A DNA stretch of 64,000 nucleotides from Kribbella voronezhensis (GTDB lineage: Bacteria; Actinomycetota; Actinomycetes; Propionibacteriales; Kribbellaceae), in assembly GCF_004365175.1 (NCBI RefSeq), contig NZ_SOCE01000002.1, positions 620,001 to 684,000 of the forward strand. The letters run 5' to 3'. This document shows positions 16,862 through 26,897 of the stretch, piece by piece (position 1 is the first letter of the stretch; each line of letters begins with the position of its first letter). The notes beneath the pieces were generated by a model, which saw nothing but the letters and a program-made list of their open reading frames with translations, was not told the DNA's origin and searched no databases. Made by a program: the position numbers and the translations under genes.

Positions 16862-18760
16862 CTAGGAGATCGAGATGTCGTCCAGGAGGAACGTGGTCGG
16901 CGTCTCGGTTGAGCTGGTCCAGGCAACGGTGATGCTGCGTCCGCGGTACGGCGTGAGGTCCAGCGACTGAGCGACGTACCGCGGACTTGTCCGAGCGCCG
17001 GTGAAGGTGCGGATCGTCTTGCCGTCGACGGTCACCTGCAGGACGTCGGTGGCGTTCTGGCCGTTGATCCGTACGGCGAACCGCAGGCTCGGGTGTCCGA
17101 TGAACGGGACCTTGACCTGCTGGGTCAGGGAATCCGTGCTCGCCGTGTCGCGACCGCCGAGCCAGGCGTAGCCGAGGCCGTGGTTGCTGTACTGGCCGTC
17201 TTCACGAATCACGTCGGTGCTCTGCGTCCAGCCACCGGTCCCGGATTCGAAGTCGCCGTTGACGACGCCCCTGGAGCCGCTGCGGGTGCTGACGACCCAG
17301 CTGATCACGGTGTTGCCCCGGGCACCGGTCGAGTCGGTCGCGGTGACCGTCGTCGAGTGAGTGTGCGGCTGGGTCGGCCGGCCGAAGATGATGCCGGTGG
17401 AGGCGTCGATCCGCAGGCCCGCGGGGAGGTCGGTCGCGGTGAAGCGGACGCGTCGATGGCCCGAGTCGGTTGCGCGGACCTGCTGCAGAACGACGTCGCC
17501 GACGGCGCTGAACTTCTGGACCGGTGCGGTGAGCGTGATCCGGTTCGCGCCGGTCGGTGAGGTGAGCGCGCCGACGCCGTTCGGCGTACCGAGACCCGTC
17601 GGGCCGTCCCAGCCGGCCCGCGCCGTACAGAGCCGGGCCGGCGCGCATTCCCCATTGTTGCCTTGGACAACATCATTGAGATTGCCGGTGCGGTCGTAGG
17701 GGTAGCTCGCGGGGTGCGAGCTGGGGGAGGGATCGCCGGCGAGCGCGTACGTCGCGGCGACGATCGGTGCGGCCGCGCTCGTCCCGCCGTACACGGCCCA
17801 GCCGTTGCCGCCCGTGGCCTGGTAGACGGCGACGCCGGTGGCGGGGTCTGCGACCGCGGAGATGTCCGCGATGGCGCGCTTGGGGCAGACGGCCGCCGGG
17901 ATGACCGATTGCCAGCTCGGCTTGACGATCTCCGCCGAGCAGCCCGATCCGGTGCCGTGTCCCGGTTCGTTGTTCCAGACGGTTTCGGTCCAGCCGCGAG
18001 CAGAGTCGTCCTTCGTCAGCGACGTGCCGCCGATGGCTGTGGTCGCGGTCGAACTCGCGGGATACGAGACGCCGGCGTCGTAGTCGTAGTCACCGGTCGA
18101 AGCCGCGTAGACGATGCCGCGCGGGTTGAAGTACTGCTGGTCGAGATCGACCAGGTTGCCGGACTCCGGTCCGCCCCAGCTGAGCGAAACGAACTTCGCG
18201 CCCAGTTTCCCGGCGGTCCTGACCGCGGCGAGCAGGTCGTCGCTGGGGGAGTCGGCCTCGATCAACGTGATGCCGCAGTTCGGGCAGGTGGCCGAGACCA
18301 TGTCGAGGTCGAGCGAGATCTCACCGGCCCACGATTGTGACGGAGCGGGCAACGGGCTCGGCTTGCCGTTCTGATTGAGCTTCTGGAAGCACCCGTTGTC
18401 GGTGGTACACGGTGCCAGCCCGAACTGCTTGCGGTAGACGGCGAGGTCGGACTCGGCGGTCGGGCTGTCGTAGGCATCCACGATGTAGACCCGTTGCCCG
18501 CGCCCGGCAGTTGCGGAGGGCAACTTGTACGCCGCGGCGAGGTCGCTGGGGCCGTAGCCCTGGGGAGTTCCGGCCGCGCGCGACCGGAAGCCGAGGTCCG
18601 CCCGTCGTTGTGCGAAGCAGGTGAAGAAGCCCGGCTCGACCTTCTGGCCGCAGCTGGCGACGACTTTCGGGGTCTCGCGGACCTCCGCCGACGCCACCAT
18701 GCTGGTTCCGCCGACGAGGAGCAGGGCCAGCGGAACCGCCAGCCGGCGCAGTGAGTTCAC
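16862..18760 (-). CDS. Secreted S53 (sedolisin-type) serine-carboxyl protease
   Basis: Extracellular protease, 632 residues, with a signal peptide at 1-26. The sedolisin catalytic set is visible: Glu147 and Asp151 in WAGEISLDLD, and Ser328 in YGGTSAAAP, with the oxyanion-region SLSWGG and STGDYDYD. Only ~65 residues precede the catalytic domain, far less than the ~180-residue prodomain of classical sedolisins. After ~400 come an Ig-like putative-sugar/cadherin-type domain (LPAGLRIDASTGIIFGRP) and a C-terminal jelly-roll starting NGDFESGTGGW. The GTG at 18760 was chosen over 18820 because GGAG lies seven bases upstream and the upstream gene ends at 18786. Second gene after the Asp-box protein. 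Confidence 0.88.
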   Translation of the reverse strand: MNSLRRLAVPLALLLVGGTSMVASAEVRETPKVVASCGQKVEPGFFTCFAQRRADLGFRSRAAGTPQGYGPSDLAAAYKLPSATAGRGQRVYIVDAYDSPTAESDLAVYRKQFGLAPCTTDNGCFQKLNQNGKPSPLPAPSQSWAGEISLDLDMVSATCPNCGITLIEADSPSDDLLAAVRTAGKLGAKFVSLSWGGPESGNLVDLDQQYFNPRGIVYAASTGDYDYDAGVSYPASSTATTAIGGTSLTKDDSARGWTETVWNNEPGHGTGSGCSAEIVKPSWQSVIPAAVCPKRAIADISAVADPATGVAVYQATGGNGWAVYGGTSAAAPIVAATYALAGDPSPSSHPASYPYDRTGNLNDVVQGNNGECAPARLCTARAGWDGPTGLGTPNGVGALTSPTGANRITLTAPVQKFSAVGDVVLQQVRATDSGHRRVRFTATDLPAGLRIDASTGIIFGRPTQPHTHSTTVTATDSTGARGNTVISWVVSTRSGSRGVVNGDFESGTGGWTQSTDVIREDGQYSNHGLGYAWLGGRDTASTDSLTQQVKVPFIGHPSLRFAVRINGQNATDVLQVTVDGKTIRTFTGARTSPRYVAQSLDLTPYRGRSITVAWTSSTETPTTFLLDDISIS

Positions 18761-18785
18761 AGGTGTACTCCGAGGGTTGGGGAAG

Positions 18786-19901
18786 TCACGCTTGGGTCCG
18801 GTGCCAGGTGGTACCGGCATCGTGGGTCACCCACAGTTGGGTGCCGGCGCCGTACGCGGCGTCGCGCTCGACCAGCCAGGCGGTGGTCGGCGACTGGAAC
18901 ACGAGGTCGTGGAGGTGCTCGCTGTTCTCCAGCCAGCTCTTGTCGTCGACCCGCCACGACTTGCTCAGCGCCGGCCGGTTGTAGACGAGGCTCGCGGTGA
19001 CGGTGGAGACCATGACCGCGCCGTCCGCCCCGACGGCGAGCTCACTGCCGAGACCGAGAGTGCCCGGCACGCCGTCGTACCGGAAGGTCCGGCCGCCGTC
19101 GCCGGAGACCATGACCGTCTTCTCGGAGTGGCCGCGGCCGAAATTCGCGTTGCAGAGTACGAAGAGCCGGTTGTCGGCGTTGGCCGCGAGAGCTGTGACG
19201 ATCGCGTCCTCGGCGTCCGCGCAGGTGACCGTACTGGTCGACCGGACCTTGCCGTCGCGCAGAGTGCTGAGCCTGCCGGGCGCGACGAAAGGGGCTACGA
19301 GTACGTAGACCGTCGAGCCGTGCGCGGCGAAGACGGCGTTCTCGTCTGCGCCGACGGTGACGTTCACCGGCTGCCAGCCGGTGGTCTTTCCGGCGGGTGC
19401 TCGCCAGAGCCTGAGTGGTTTGTCGTCGCAGACACCGGACCCGATCTCGCAGTCCGACGTGACGACGTAGGTGCCGTCGGGTGCGGCCAGCAGATTCAGG
19501 ACCTTGGCCGCGCCGCCGGGGAGCGGGACCTGGGTCCAGGTCCTGCCGCCGTCCGAGGTGGCTTCGAGGAACGGGTCGTAGGCCCAGCCGAACTTCTGGT
19601 TCGCGAACTGGAGGCTGGTCAGCCCTGGTTCGCCGCTCTTGGCGAGCCCGTTGTGCGGCCTGCCGACGGTGGTCCAGGTCTTGCCGCCGTTGTGGGTCGC
19701 GCGGACCTCGGCCGGGCAGGTCGTCGTACCGCAGCCGATGCCGCCGAGCAGATAGCCGTCGCTCGGCGTCGGCCAGACGATGGACTGCGGCGCGAACTCC
19801 GGTACCGCGCTCGGCTGAGCGGTTGCTCCCGAGCTGAGCAGAACCGCGGCGGTGACGGCCCCGGCCAGGGCGATCGCTGATCGGCCAATATGTAGACGCA
19901 C
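18786..19901 (-). CDS. Secreted Asp-box (BNR) beta-propeller protein
   Basis: Exported protein, 371 residues, with a signal peptide ending near GATA. At least four Asp-box motifs of the S/N-x-D/G-x-G-x-T-W type are visible (NGGKTWTTV, DGGRTWTQV, GDGGRTFRY, DAGTTWHRT), which mark a sialidase/Ycf48-like propeller; no sialidase catalytic Arg triad is evident, so it is likely a binding or scaffold protein. GTG start with GAGGAG six bases upstream. It sits 25 bases before the S53 protease gene in an operon, divergent from a regulator gene. A joint extracellular role with the protease is inference. Confidence 0.8.
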   Translation of the reverse strand: MRLHIGRSAIALAGAVTAAVLLSSGATAQPSAVPEFAPQSIVWPTPSDGYLLGGIGCGTTTCPAEVRATHNGGKTWTTVGRPHNGLAKSGEPGLTSLQFANQKFGWAYDPFLEATSDGGRTWTQVPLPGGAAKVLNLLAAPDGTYVVTSDCEIGSGVCDDKPLRLWRAPAGKTTGWQPVNVTVGADENAVFAAHGSTVYVLVAPFVAPGRLSTLRDGKVRSTSTVTCADAEDAIVTALAANADNRLFVLCNANFGRGHSEKTVMVSGDGGRTFRYDGVPGTLGLGSELAVGADGAVMVSTVTASLVYNRPALSKSWRVDDKSWLENSEHLHDLVFQSPTTAWLVERDAAYGAGTQLWVTHDAGTTWHRTQA

Positions 19902-19965
19902 TGTTCACTCCTCGGACCCCGACGGTTGCCAGGGACACGCTAAACCGTGGCGGAGGTACTCCGGC

Positions 19966-20004
19966 GCCGGATCCGGCCAAACGCCGATTGTGGCCAACTA
20001 GGCT
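19966..20004 (+). promoter_or_regulatory. Palindrome and leaderless -10 box before the TrmB/LuxR-like regulator
   Basis: Perfect 12-bp palindrome GCCGGATCCGGC (19966-19977) and a -10-like TAGGCT (19999-20004) exactly six bases before the GTG start, implying a leaderless transcript. The palindrome lies in the spacer shared with the protease operon. Confidence 0.5.
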
Positions 20005-20010
20005 GGCCCG

Positions 20011-20985
20011 GTGGCTGATTGGGAAGCGGTGGGACTGTCCGATCTCGACGCTCGGTTGTACCGGCAGTTGTTGCGCGATCCCGGTATCCCGGTGCGGCAG
20101 CACAGCGACGCGCTCGAGGTGCCGCTGGCAACGATCGAGGCGGCGGTCGGCCGGCTGGCTGCTGCCGGGCTGATCCGGAGCGGGTCGGAGGATGCGCCGG
20201 CGCCGGTGGATCCGCGGTCCGGGGTCGGCATGCTGGTCCGCGAACGGCGGGCGGCTCTGGACGGGGTCGCCGCGCTGACGGACCAGCTCGCGCGCGAGTA
20301 CAGCGCCGGGCAGTTGCTCGCCGAACCGACCCGGCTGATCGAGATCGCGGTCGGCCGGGAGGCGATCGAGGCGCGCATCGAGGACATGTTGCGCGGGGCA
20401 ACGGAACAGGCGGTCGGCACGGACACTCCGCCGTACGTCGCGGACGGGAGCTCGCAGGTGTCGGGTGCCGAGCTCGCGCTGCTGGATCGTGGTGTCCGGT
20501 TCCGTGCGATCTATGCGTCCGAAGTACTGGATCATCCTGGGTGGGTTGCGCGGCTGTCGTCGATGGCCGAGCGCGGTGAGCAGGCACGGGTACTGCCGCA
20601 GGTGCCGTTGAAGCTGCTGATCGTCGACGGGACGACCGCGATCCTGCCGCTGGCTGGTGACAATCCGCCTGATCATCGACCGTCCGGGCAGGCTCGGGCT
20701 GTCGTGGTCACGGACTCGGTGCTGACCAATGCTTTGCAGGTGCTGTTCGACCAGTTGTGGGCTCAGGCCACCCCGCTCCGGCTGTCCGAAGCCGCCGACC
20801 CGGCCACCGAGCTGATCAACCTGCTCGCCAGCGGCATGAAGGACGAGGCGATCGCCCGCCAGCTGGGCATCAGCGGCAGAACCCTCCGCCGCAGGATCGC
20901 CCAGGTCCAGGACCAACTAGGCGCCACCAGCCGCTTCCAGGCGGGCCTCCAGGCCGCTCGCCATGGGTGGGTGGAAGAGGGATAG
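20011..20985 (+). CDS. TrmB-like/LuxR-type helix-turn-helix transcriptional regulator
   Basis: A 324-residue regulator. The N-terminal ~60 residues form a winged helix of the TrmB/MarR sort (IPVRQHSDALEVPLATIEAA), the middle ~100-250 is a PLD-like/TrmB effector region, and the last ~60 residues are a LuxR/GerE-type helix-turn-helix (MKDEAIARQLGISGRTLRRR). Two DNA-binding domains flanking a sensor region is a recognised actinobacterial architecture. Divergent from the Asp-box/S53 protease operon, which is the natural candidate target. GTG start follows a -10 box by six bases, with no ribosome site. Confidence 0.75.
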   Translation: MADWEAVGLSDLDARLYRQLLRDPGIPVRQHSDALEVPLATIEAAVGRLAAAGLIRSGSEDAPAPVDPRSGVGMLVRERRAALDGVAALTDQLAREYSAGQLLAEPTRLIEIAVGREAIEARIEDMLRGATEQAVGTDTPPYVADGSSQVSGAELALLDRGVRFRAIYASEVLDHPGWVARLSSMAERGEQARVLPQVPLKLLIVDGTTAILPLAGDNPPDHRPSGQARAVVVTDSVLTNALQVLFDQLWAQATPLRLSEAADPATELINLLASGMKDEAIARQLGISGRTLRRRIAQVQDQLGATSRFQAGLQAARHGWVEEG

Positions 20986-20987
20986 AG

Positions 20988-21202
20988 CACCCGCTTCGCC
21001 GCCTCCTGCGTCGGCAGCTCGACCCACCCCCCAGGACGCCGCTCCTCCGTCGCGGCTGGAAGTGCGCGGTGGTGTGCGGACGCTCGCTGCGCCGGCGGAG
21101 GTTTCAGGCTGGCGGTCAGCACAGCTGCGTTTAGCCGCGACGGAGGAGCGGCGTGCTGGGGTGGGTGGGTCGAGCGCCGACATAGGAGGCGCGAAGCGGG
21201 CG
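20988..21202. repeat. Long inverted repeat, ~70-bp arms, in a convergent intergenic region
   Basis: Left arm 20988-21057 and right arm 21133-21202 are reverse complements of each other over ~70 bases with a few substitutions and one- or two-base indels; the innermost ~22 bases (GACGCCGCTCCTCCGTCGCG and its complement) are nearly perfect. The ~75-base spacer has no repeat. It lies between the convergent regulator gene (ends 20985) and icd (ends 21251). No transposase or target duplication is visible. It would form a cruciform or a very long RNA hairpin. Confidence 0.8.
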
Positions 21203-21206
21203 TAGT

Positions 21207-21238
21207 ACGGCGCCCGGTGATGGGTCACCGGGCGCCGT
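21207..21238. terminator. Hairpin terminator of icd
   Basis: Perfect 14-bp stem ACGGCGCCCGGTGA / TCACCGGGCGCCGT with a four-base loop, starting 13 bases after the icd stop codon on the minus strand. Confidence 0.88.
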
Positions 21239-21250
21239 GAAGGACGAGTG

Positions 21251-23470
<2,220 letters not shown>

Positions 23471-23646
23471 TCGCGTCTGTCCTCTGCTCCGTCGATGTCG
23501 CTCCTCGGGCCACCCCGGGGAGGCAACCCCACCTTAGTCGGCGGACCGGCCGGGCCCGGCGGGGAGTGGCCAAGGTCTCGACCCAGCCGGACCGGGCGGG
23601 GTCGAGCCCTTCCGCAGACGGCCCGGACGGTCTACCTTCGCGGTAC

Positions 23647-23662
23647 GTGAGAGCGCTCTCAC
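23647..23662. promoter_or_regulatory. LacI-family operator-like palindrome
   Basis: Perfect 16-bp palindrome GTGAGAGCGCTCTCAC, 40 bases before the GH55-like start. The GAGCGCTC core is the one shared by LacI-family operators such as the actinobacterial CebR box (TGGGAGCGCTCCCA). No LacI gene is in the window. Confidence 0.7.
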
Positions 23663-23701
23663 CTCCTGCCTTCGTTCTTCCGCCCCCTGGAGGTGGCACC
23701 T

Positions 23702-26035
23702 GTGATTCCGAGCCCCGCACCAAGTAGCCGACGCCGGCCGCGCCTGCGCGCGAGCCTCGTCGCCGTCGTCCTGGCCGTCTGCGCGACCCTCCTGGTGAGT
23801 GGCGTCGCGACGGCTGCCGACGACTACACCCAGTCGGCCACCGCGCTGAACGCGACCCAGGCCCAGATCTCGTTCACCCCGACCACGGCGGCCTTGTACG
23901 TCGATGTCCACTACACCGGGACCGCCCAGGGTCAGCAGAACGTCCGTATGACGCTCAGCGGCGGCACCTGGCGTACGACGGTCAGCGGCCTGTCCACCGG
24001 AACGGTCCTCGACTACTGGTTCACGTACGAGAAGAACGGCCCGCAGTACGACACCCCGCACTTCTCCTACACCCACGGCGGCAGCAGTACGACGGCCGTC
24101 GCAACGCCGACCTTCTCGCCGGGTGGCGGCCAGTACTCCTCCGCCCAGACGGTGACGATCTCGACCACCACGTCGGGTGCGACCATCCGCTACACCGTCG
24201 ACGGCTCCACTCCGACGGCGTCCTCGACGCTCTACAGCGGTCCGGTCAGCGTCCCGTCGAGCCGGACGATCAACGCGATCGGCATCAAGTCCGGCCTCGC
24301 GGACTCCGCGGTTGCGAGCGCGACGTACACGATCGGTACCACGTCGACGAGTTGCCCGACGCAGTCCGACGTACCGAACTTCGGCCCGAACACCCGGATC
24401 TTCGACCCGGGCATGTCGAGCGCGACCATCCAGGCCCAGCTCGACGCGGACTTCAACGCCCAGAAGGACACGCTGACCGCGCAGATGGCCAACCGCCGGG
24501 TCGCGCACCTGTTCAAGCCGGGCAGCTACAGCGTGCACGACGACGTCGGCTACTACACCTCGGTCGCCGGCCTCGGCCAGAACCCGGGTGACGTCGTCAT
24601 CAACGGAGCCATCACCGTCGACGCCTTCAACGAGTCCGACCAAGGCGTCGCTCTGCAGAACTTCTGGCGCTCCGCGGAGAACATGGCCGTGAACCCGATC
24701 GGCGGCTCGGATCGCTGGGCCGTCGCGCAGGCGGCGCCGTTCCGCCGGATGGACATCCGCGGCAACCTGCAGCTCTACCCGGCCAGCTACGGCTTCGCCA
24801 GCGGCGGCTACATCGCCGACACGAAGGTGTCGGGCCAGACCGCCTCGATCTCCCAGCAGCAGTGGTACACCCGCGACAGCAACCTCGGCAGTTGGTCCGG
24901 TGGCGTCTGGAACATGGTCTTCTCCGGTACTACGGGCGCTCCCGCCACCACCTTCCCGAACCCACCCGAGACCACGCTCGCGACCACACCGGTCTCGCGC
25001 GACGTTCCCTACCTGTACCTCGACAGCGCCGGCAAGTACCGCGTGTTCACGCCGTCGCTGCGCACCAACGCGTCGGGCGCGAGCTGGGCGAACGGATCCA
25101 CTCCCGGTACGTCGATCCCGATGAGCCAGTTCTACGTGGTGAAGTCGGGCGACACCGCGTCGTCCATCAACTCCGCCCTGGCCTCGGGCTGCAACCTCTT
25201 CTTCACGCCCGGCGTCTACCACCTGAACCAGACGCTGAACGTGACGAAGGCCAACACGGTCGTCCTCGGCATCGGCTACCCGACGTTGATCCCGGACAAC
25301 GGGGTCAACGCGATGCAGGTCGCCGACGTCGACGGAGTACGGCTGAAGGGCCTGCTGTTCGACGCCGGTACGACGAACTCGGCAGCGCTGCTGACTGTCG
25401 GGCCATCCGGTTCCTCGGCGAGTCACGCGGCGAACCCGACCACGTTGCAGGACGTGTTTTTCCGGATCGGCGGGTCGATCGCCGGCCGCGCCACCACCAG
25501 TCTCGTGGTCAACAGCAACAACACGATCGTCGACCACATCTGGGCCTGGCGGGCCGATCACGGCAATGCCGGCACCTGGGGCTGGACGCAGGCGACCGCC
25601 GACACCGGATTGCTTGTCAACGGCAACAACGTGCTGGCGAGCGGGCTGTTCGTCGAGCACTACCAGAAGAGTCAGGTGATCTGGAACGGCCAAGGCGGCA
25701 AGACGATCTTCTTCCAGAACGAGATGCCGTACGACGTGCCGAACCAGGCCAGCTGGAATCGTCCGAGCGGCCGCAACGGCTACCCGGCGTACAAGGTCGG
25801 GGACAACGTCACCTCGCACGAGGCCTGGGGAATGGGGAGCTACAACTTCTTCAACGTCAACCCGTCGGTCAGCGCGTACAACGCCTTCGAGGTACCGAAC
25901 AACGCGGGAGTTCGCTTCCACAGTCTGTGCACGGTGTCGCTCAACTACCAAGGCGTGATCACCCACGTCATCAACGACACCGGCGCCGTCACACCACCGG
26001 GCACTGTTCCGGTGAACGTGGTCAGCTACCCGTAA
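23702..26035 (+). CDS. Secreted GH55-like beta-helix glucanase with carbohydrate-binding domains
   Basis: Exported protein, 777 residues. A signal peptide (to ~ATA, residue 38) is followed by a CBM56-like beta-1,3-glucan-binding domain (~40-130), a chitobiase C-terminal-type Fn3-like domain (~140-215; GATIRYTVDGSTPTASS), then a right-handed beta-helix of the GH55 type beginning VPNFGPNTRIFDPGMS and extending to the end. GH55 enzymes are exo- or endo-beta-1,3-glucanases; Streptomyces relatives are often mislabelled adenylyl cyclase. GTG at 23702 is chosen because GGAGG is eight bases upstream, whereas GTG 23693 overlaps that site. Probably repressed via the LacI-type palindrome 40 bases upstream. 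Catalytic residues were not assigned by me. Confidence 0.8.
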   Translation: MIPSPAPSSRRRPRLRASLVAVVLAVCATLLVSGVATAADDYTQSATALNATQAQISFTPTTAALYVDVHYTGTAQGQQNVRMTLSGGTWRTTVSGLSTGTVLDYWFTYEKNGPQYDTPHFSYTHGGSSTTAVATPTFSPGGGQYSSAQTVTISTTTSGATIRYTVDGSTPTASSTLYSGPVSVPSSRTINAIGIKSGLADSAVASATYTIGTTSTSCPTQSDVPNFGPNTRIFDPGMSSATIQAQLDADFNAQKDTLTAQMANRRVAHLFKPGSYSVHDDVGYYTSVAGLGQNPGDVVINGAITVDAFNESDQGVALQNFWRSAENMAVNPIGGSDRWAVAQAAPFRRMDIRGNLQLYPASYGFASGGYIADTKVSGQTASISQQQWYTRDSNLGSWSGGVWNMVFSGTTGAPATTFPNPPETTLATTPVSRDVPYLYLDSAGKYRVFTPSLRTNASGASWANGSTPGTSIPMSQFYVVKSGDTASSINSALASGCNLFFTPGVYHLNQTLNVTKANTVVLGIGYPTLIPDNGVNAMQVADVDGVRLKGLLFDAGTTNSAALLTVGPSGSSASHAANPTTLQDVFFRIGGSIAGRATTSLVVNSNNTIVDHIWAWRADHGNAGTWGWTQATADTGLLVNGNNVLASGLFVEHYQKSQVIWNGQGGKTIFFQNEMPYDVPNQASWNRPSGRNGYPAYKVGDNVTSHEAWGMGSYNFFNVNPSVSAYNAFEVPNNAGVRFHSLCTVSLNYQGVITHVINDTGAVTPPGTVPVNVVSYP

Positions 26036-26056
26036 CCGCCAGCCACCCCTGACGTC

Positions 26057-26088
26057 GTGGGGAGTCCGGTACCGGCCGGGCTTCCCAC
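26057..26088. terminator. Hairpin terminator after the GH55-like gene
   Basis: As RNA, 26057-26069 pairs with 26076-26088 over 13 bp with two G-U pairs and a six-base loop, 22 bases after the stop codon. Confidence 0.65.
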
Positions 26089-26099
26089 GAGGCTGCGCA

Positions 26100-26105
26100 T
26101 AGGGT
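26100..26105 (+). promoter_or_regulatory. Leaderless -10 box
   Basis: TAGGGT six bases before the GTG start at 26112; no Shine-Dalgarno sequence, so transcription probably starts at the codon. Confidence 0.55.
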
Positions 26106-26111
26106 GTTGGC

Positions 26112-26534
26112 GTGGACGATCAGGCGAGTTGGCGCGAGCAACGGCGAGAGGCGGCTGCGGCCCATGCCGAGGCCCTCGATCGCCGCAAGGCTGCTGAGAC
26201 CCAGCAGGCCCGCGAACTACTGGCCGGCTTCATCGAAAAACTGCGGGCGGCGGGCGTCGAGCCACAGCCGCTTCGCGCCCCGGTCGTCGGTTCGGGTACG
26301 AGCTACCGGACCGGCATCACCGGCTGGTACCTGCGCCGGAACAAGTCGCTCGGGCTGGACACCGGGGGCAACTTCTACATCCTCGGTGTCCAGCCCGGCG
26401 TGAAGGCTCGCGTGTTCGGCGTCCGGGTGTTGCCGTCCGAGCCGCCCTTGATCATCGGCCTCGGCGCTCGCGACGGCGAATCCCTGCCCCTCAAGGAACT
26501 GCTCCGGCTCCGCCTCGAGGAACTCGGCCTCTGA
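26112..26534 (+). CDS. Conserved hypothetical protein
   Basis: Soluble 140-residue protein I cannot assign. Residues ~5-50 are a charged, Ala/Glu/Arg-rich helix (coiled-coil-like, REQRREAAAAHAEALDRRKA), followed by a compact alpha/beta part with a Gly-rich turn (GSGTSYRTGITGWYLRRNKS) and a C-terminal Leu-rich helix (LPLKELLRLRLEEL). The second half resembles small actinobacterial proteins of unknown function. Expressed alone, apparently leaderless, between a terminator and a convergent operon that ends three bases after its stop. Confidence 0.65.
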   Translation: MDDQASWREQRREAAAAHAEALDRRKAAETQQARELLAGFIEKLRAAGVEPQPLRAPVVGSGTSYRTGITGWYLRRNKSLGLDTGGNFYILGVQPGVKARVFGVRVLPSEPPLIIGLGARDGESLPLKELLRLRLEELGL

Positions 26535-26537
26535 GGC

Positions 26538-26897
26538 TCAGGCGAGCTTCGAGACCTGGTAGTGGGCGATGCGCCAGTCCTCGCCGGTCCGGCGGACGAT
26601 GACACTGAGGTTGACCTCGAGCGTCGGGCGGTCGACGAACGAGAAGGCGACCTCGAGGTAGCCGAGCACGAGATCCTCGCTGAGCTGCCTGGTCTCGACG
26701 ATGTCGTACTGCGCCTTCATCCCCAGCGGCTGCGAGTCGTAGTACTGCGCGACACCGGCCGGGCCGACGCTGTACGGGTGCAGGCCCTGGAAGATCGCGT
26801 CCTCGGTGAAGAGCTTGCCGACGGCGCCCGGGTCGTGGGCGTCCACACCGGCCTTCCACTGGTCGAGGACGGAACGCAGGATGCTTGTCGTACTCAT
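26538..26897 (-). CDS. SnoaL-like / NTF2-fold protein
   Basis: Small cytoplasmic protein, 119 residues, of the NTF2-like cone fold that hosts SnoaL-type cyclases, isomerases and binding proteins. Visible: N-terminal helix, then GAVGKLFTEDAIFQGLHPY and the C-terminal strand pair DWRIAHYQVSKL. Its ATG overlaps the stop of the MFS gene as ATGA (26894-26897), so it is translationally coupled to it. Third gene of the SDR-MFS-SnoaL operon, divergent from a LysR regulator. Substrate unknown. Confidence 0.8.
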   Translation of the reverse strand: MSTTSILRSVLDQWKAGVDAHDPGAVGKLFTEDAIFQGLHPYSVGPAGVAQYYDSQPLGMKAQYDIVETRQLSEDLVLGYLEVAFSFVDRPTLEVNLSVIVRRTGEDWRIAHYQVSKLA

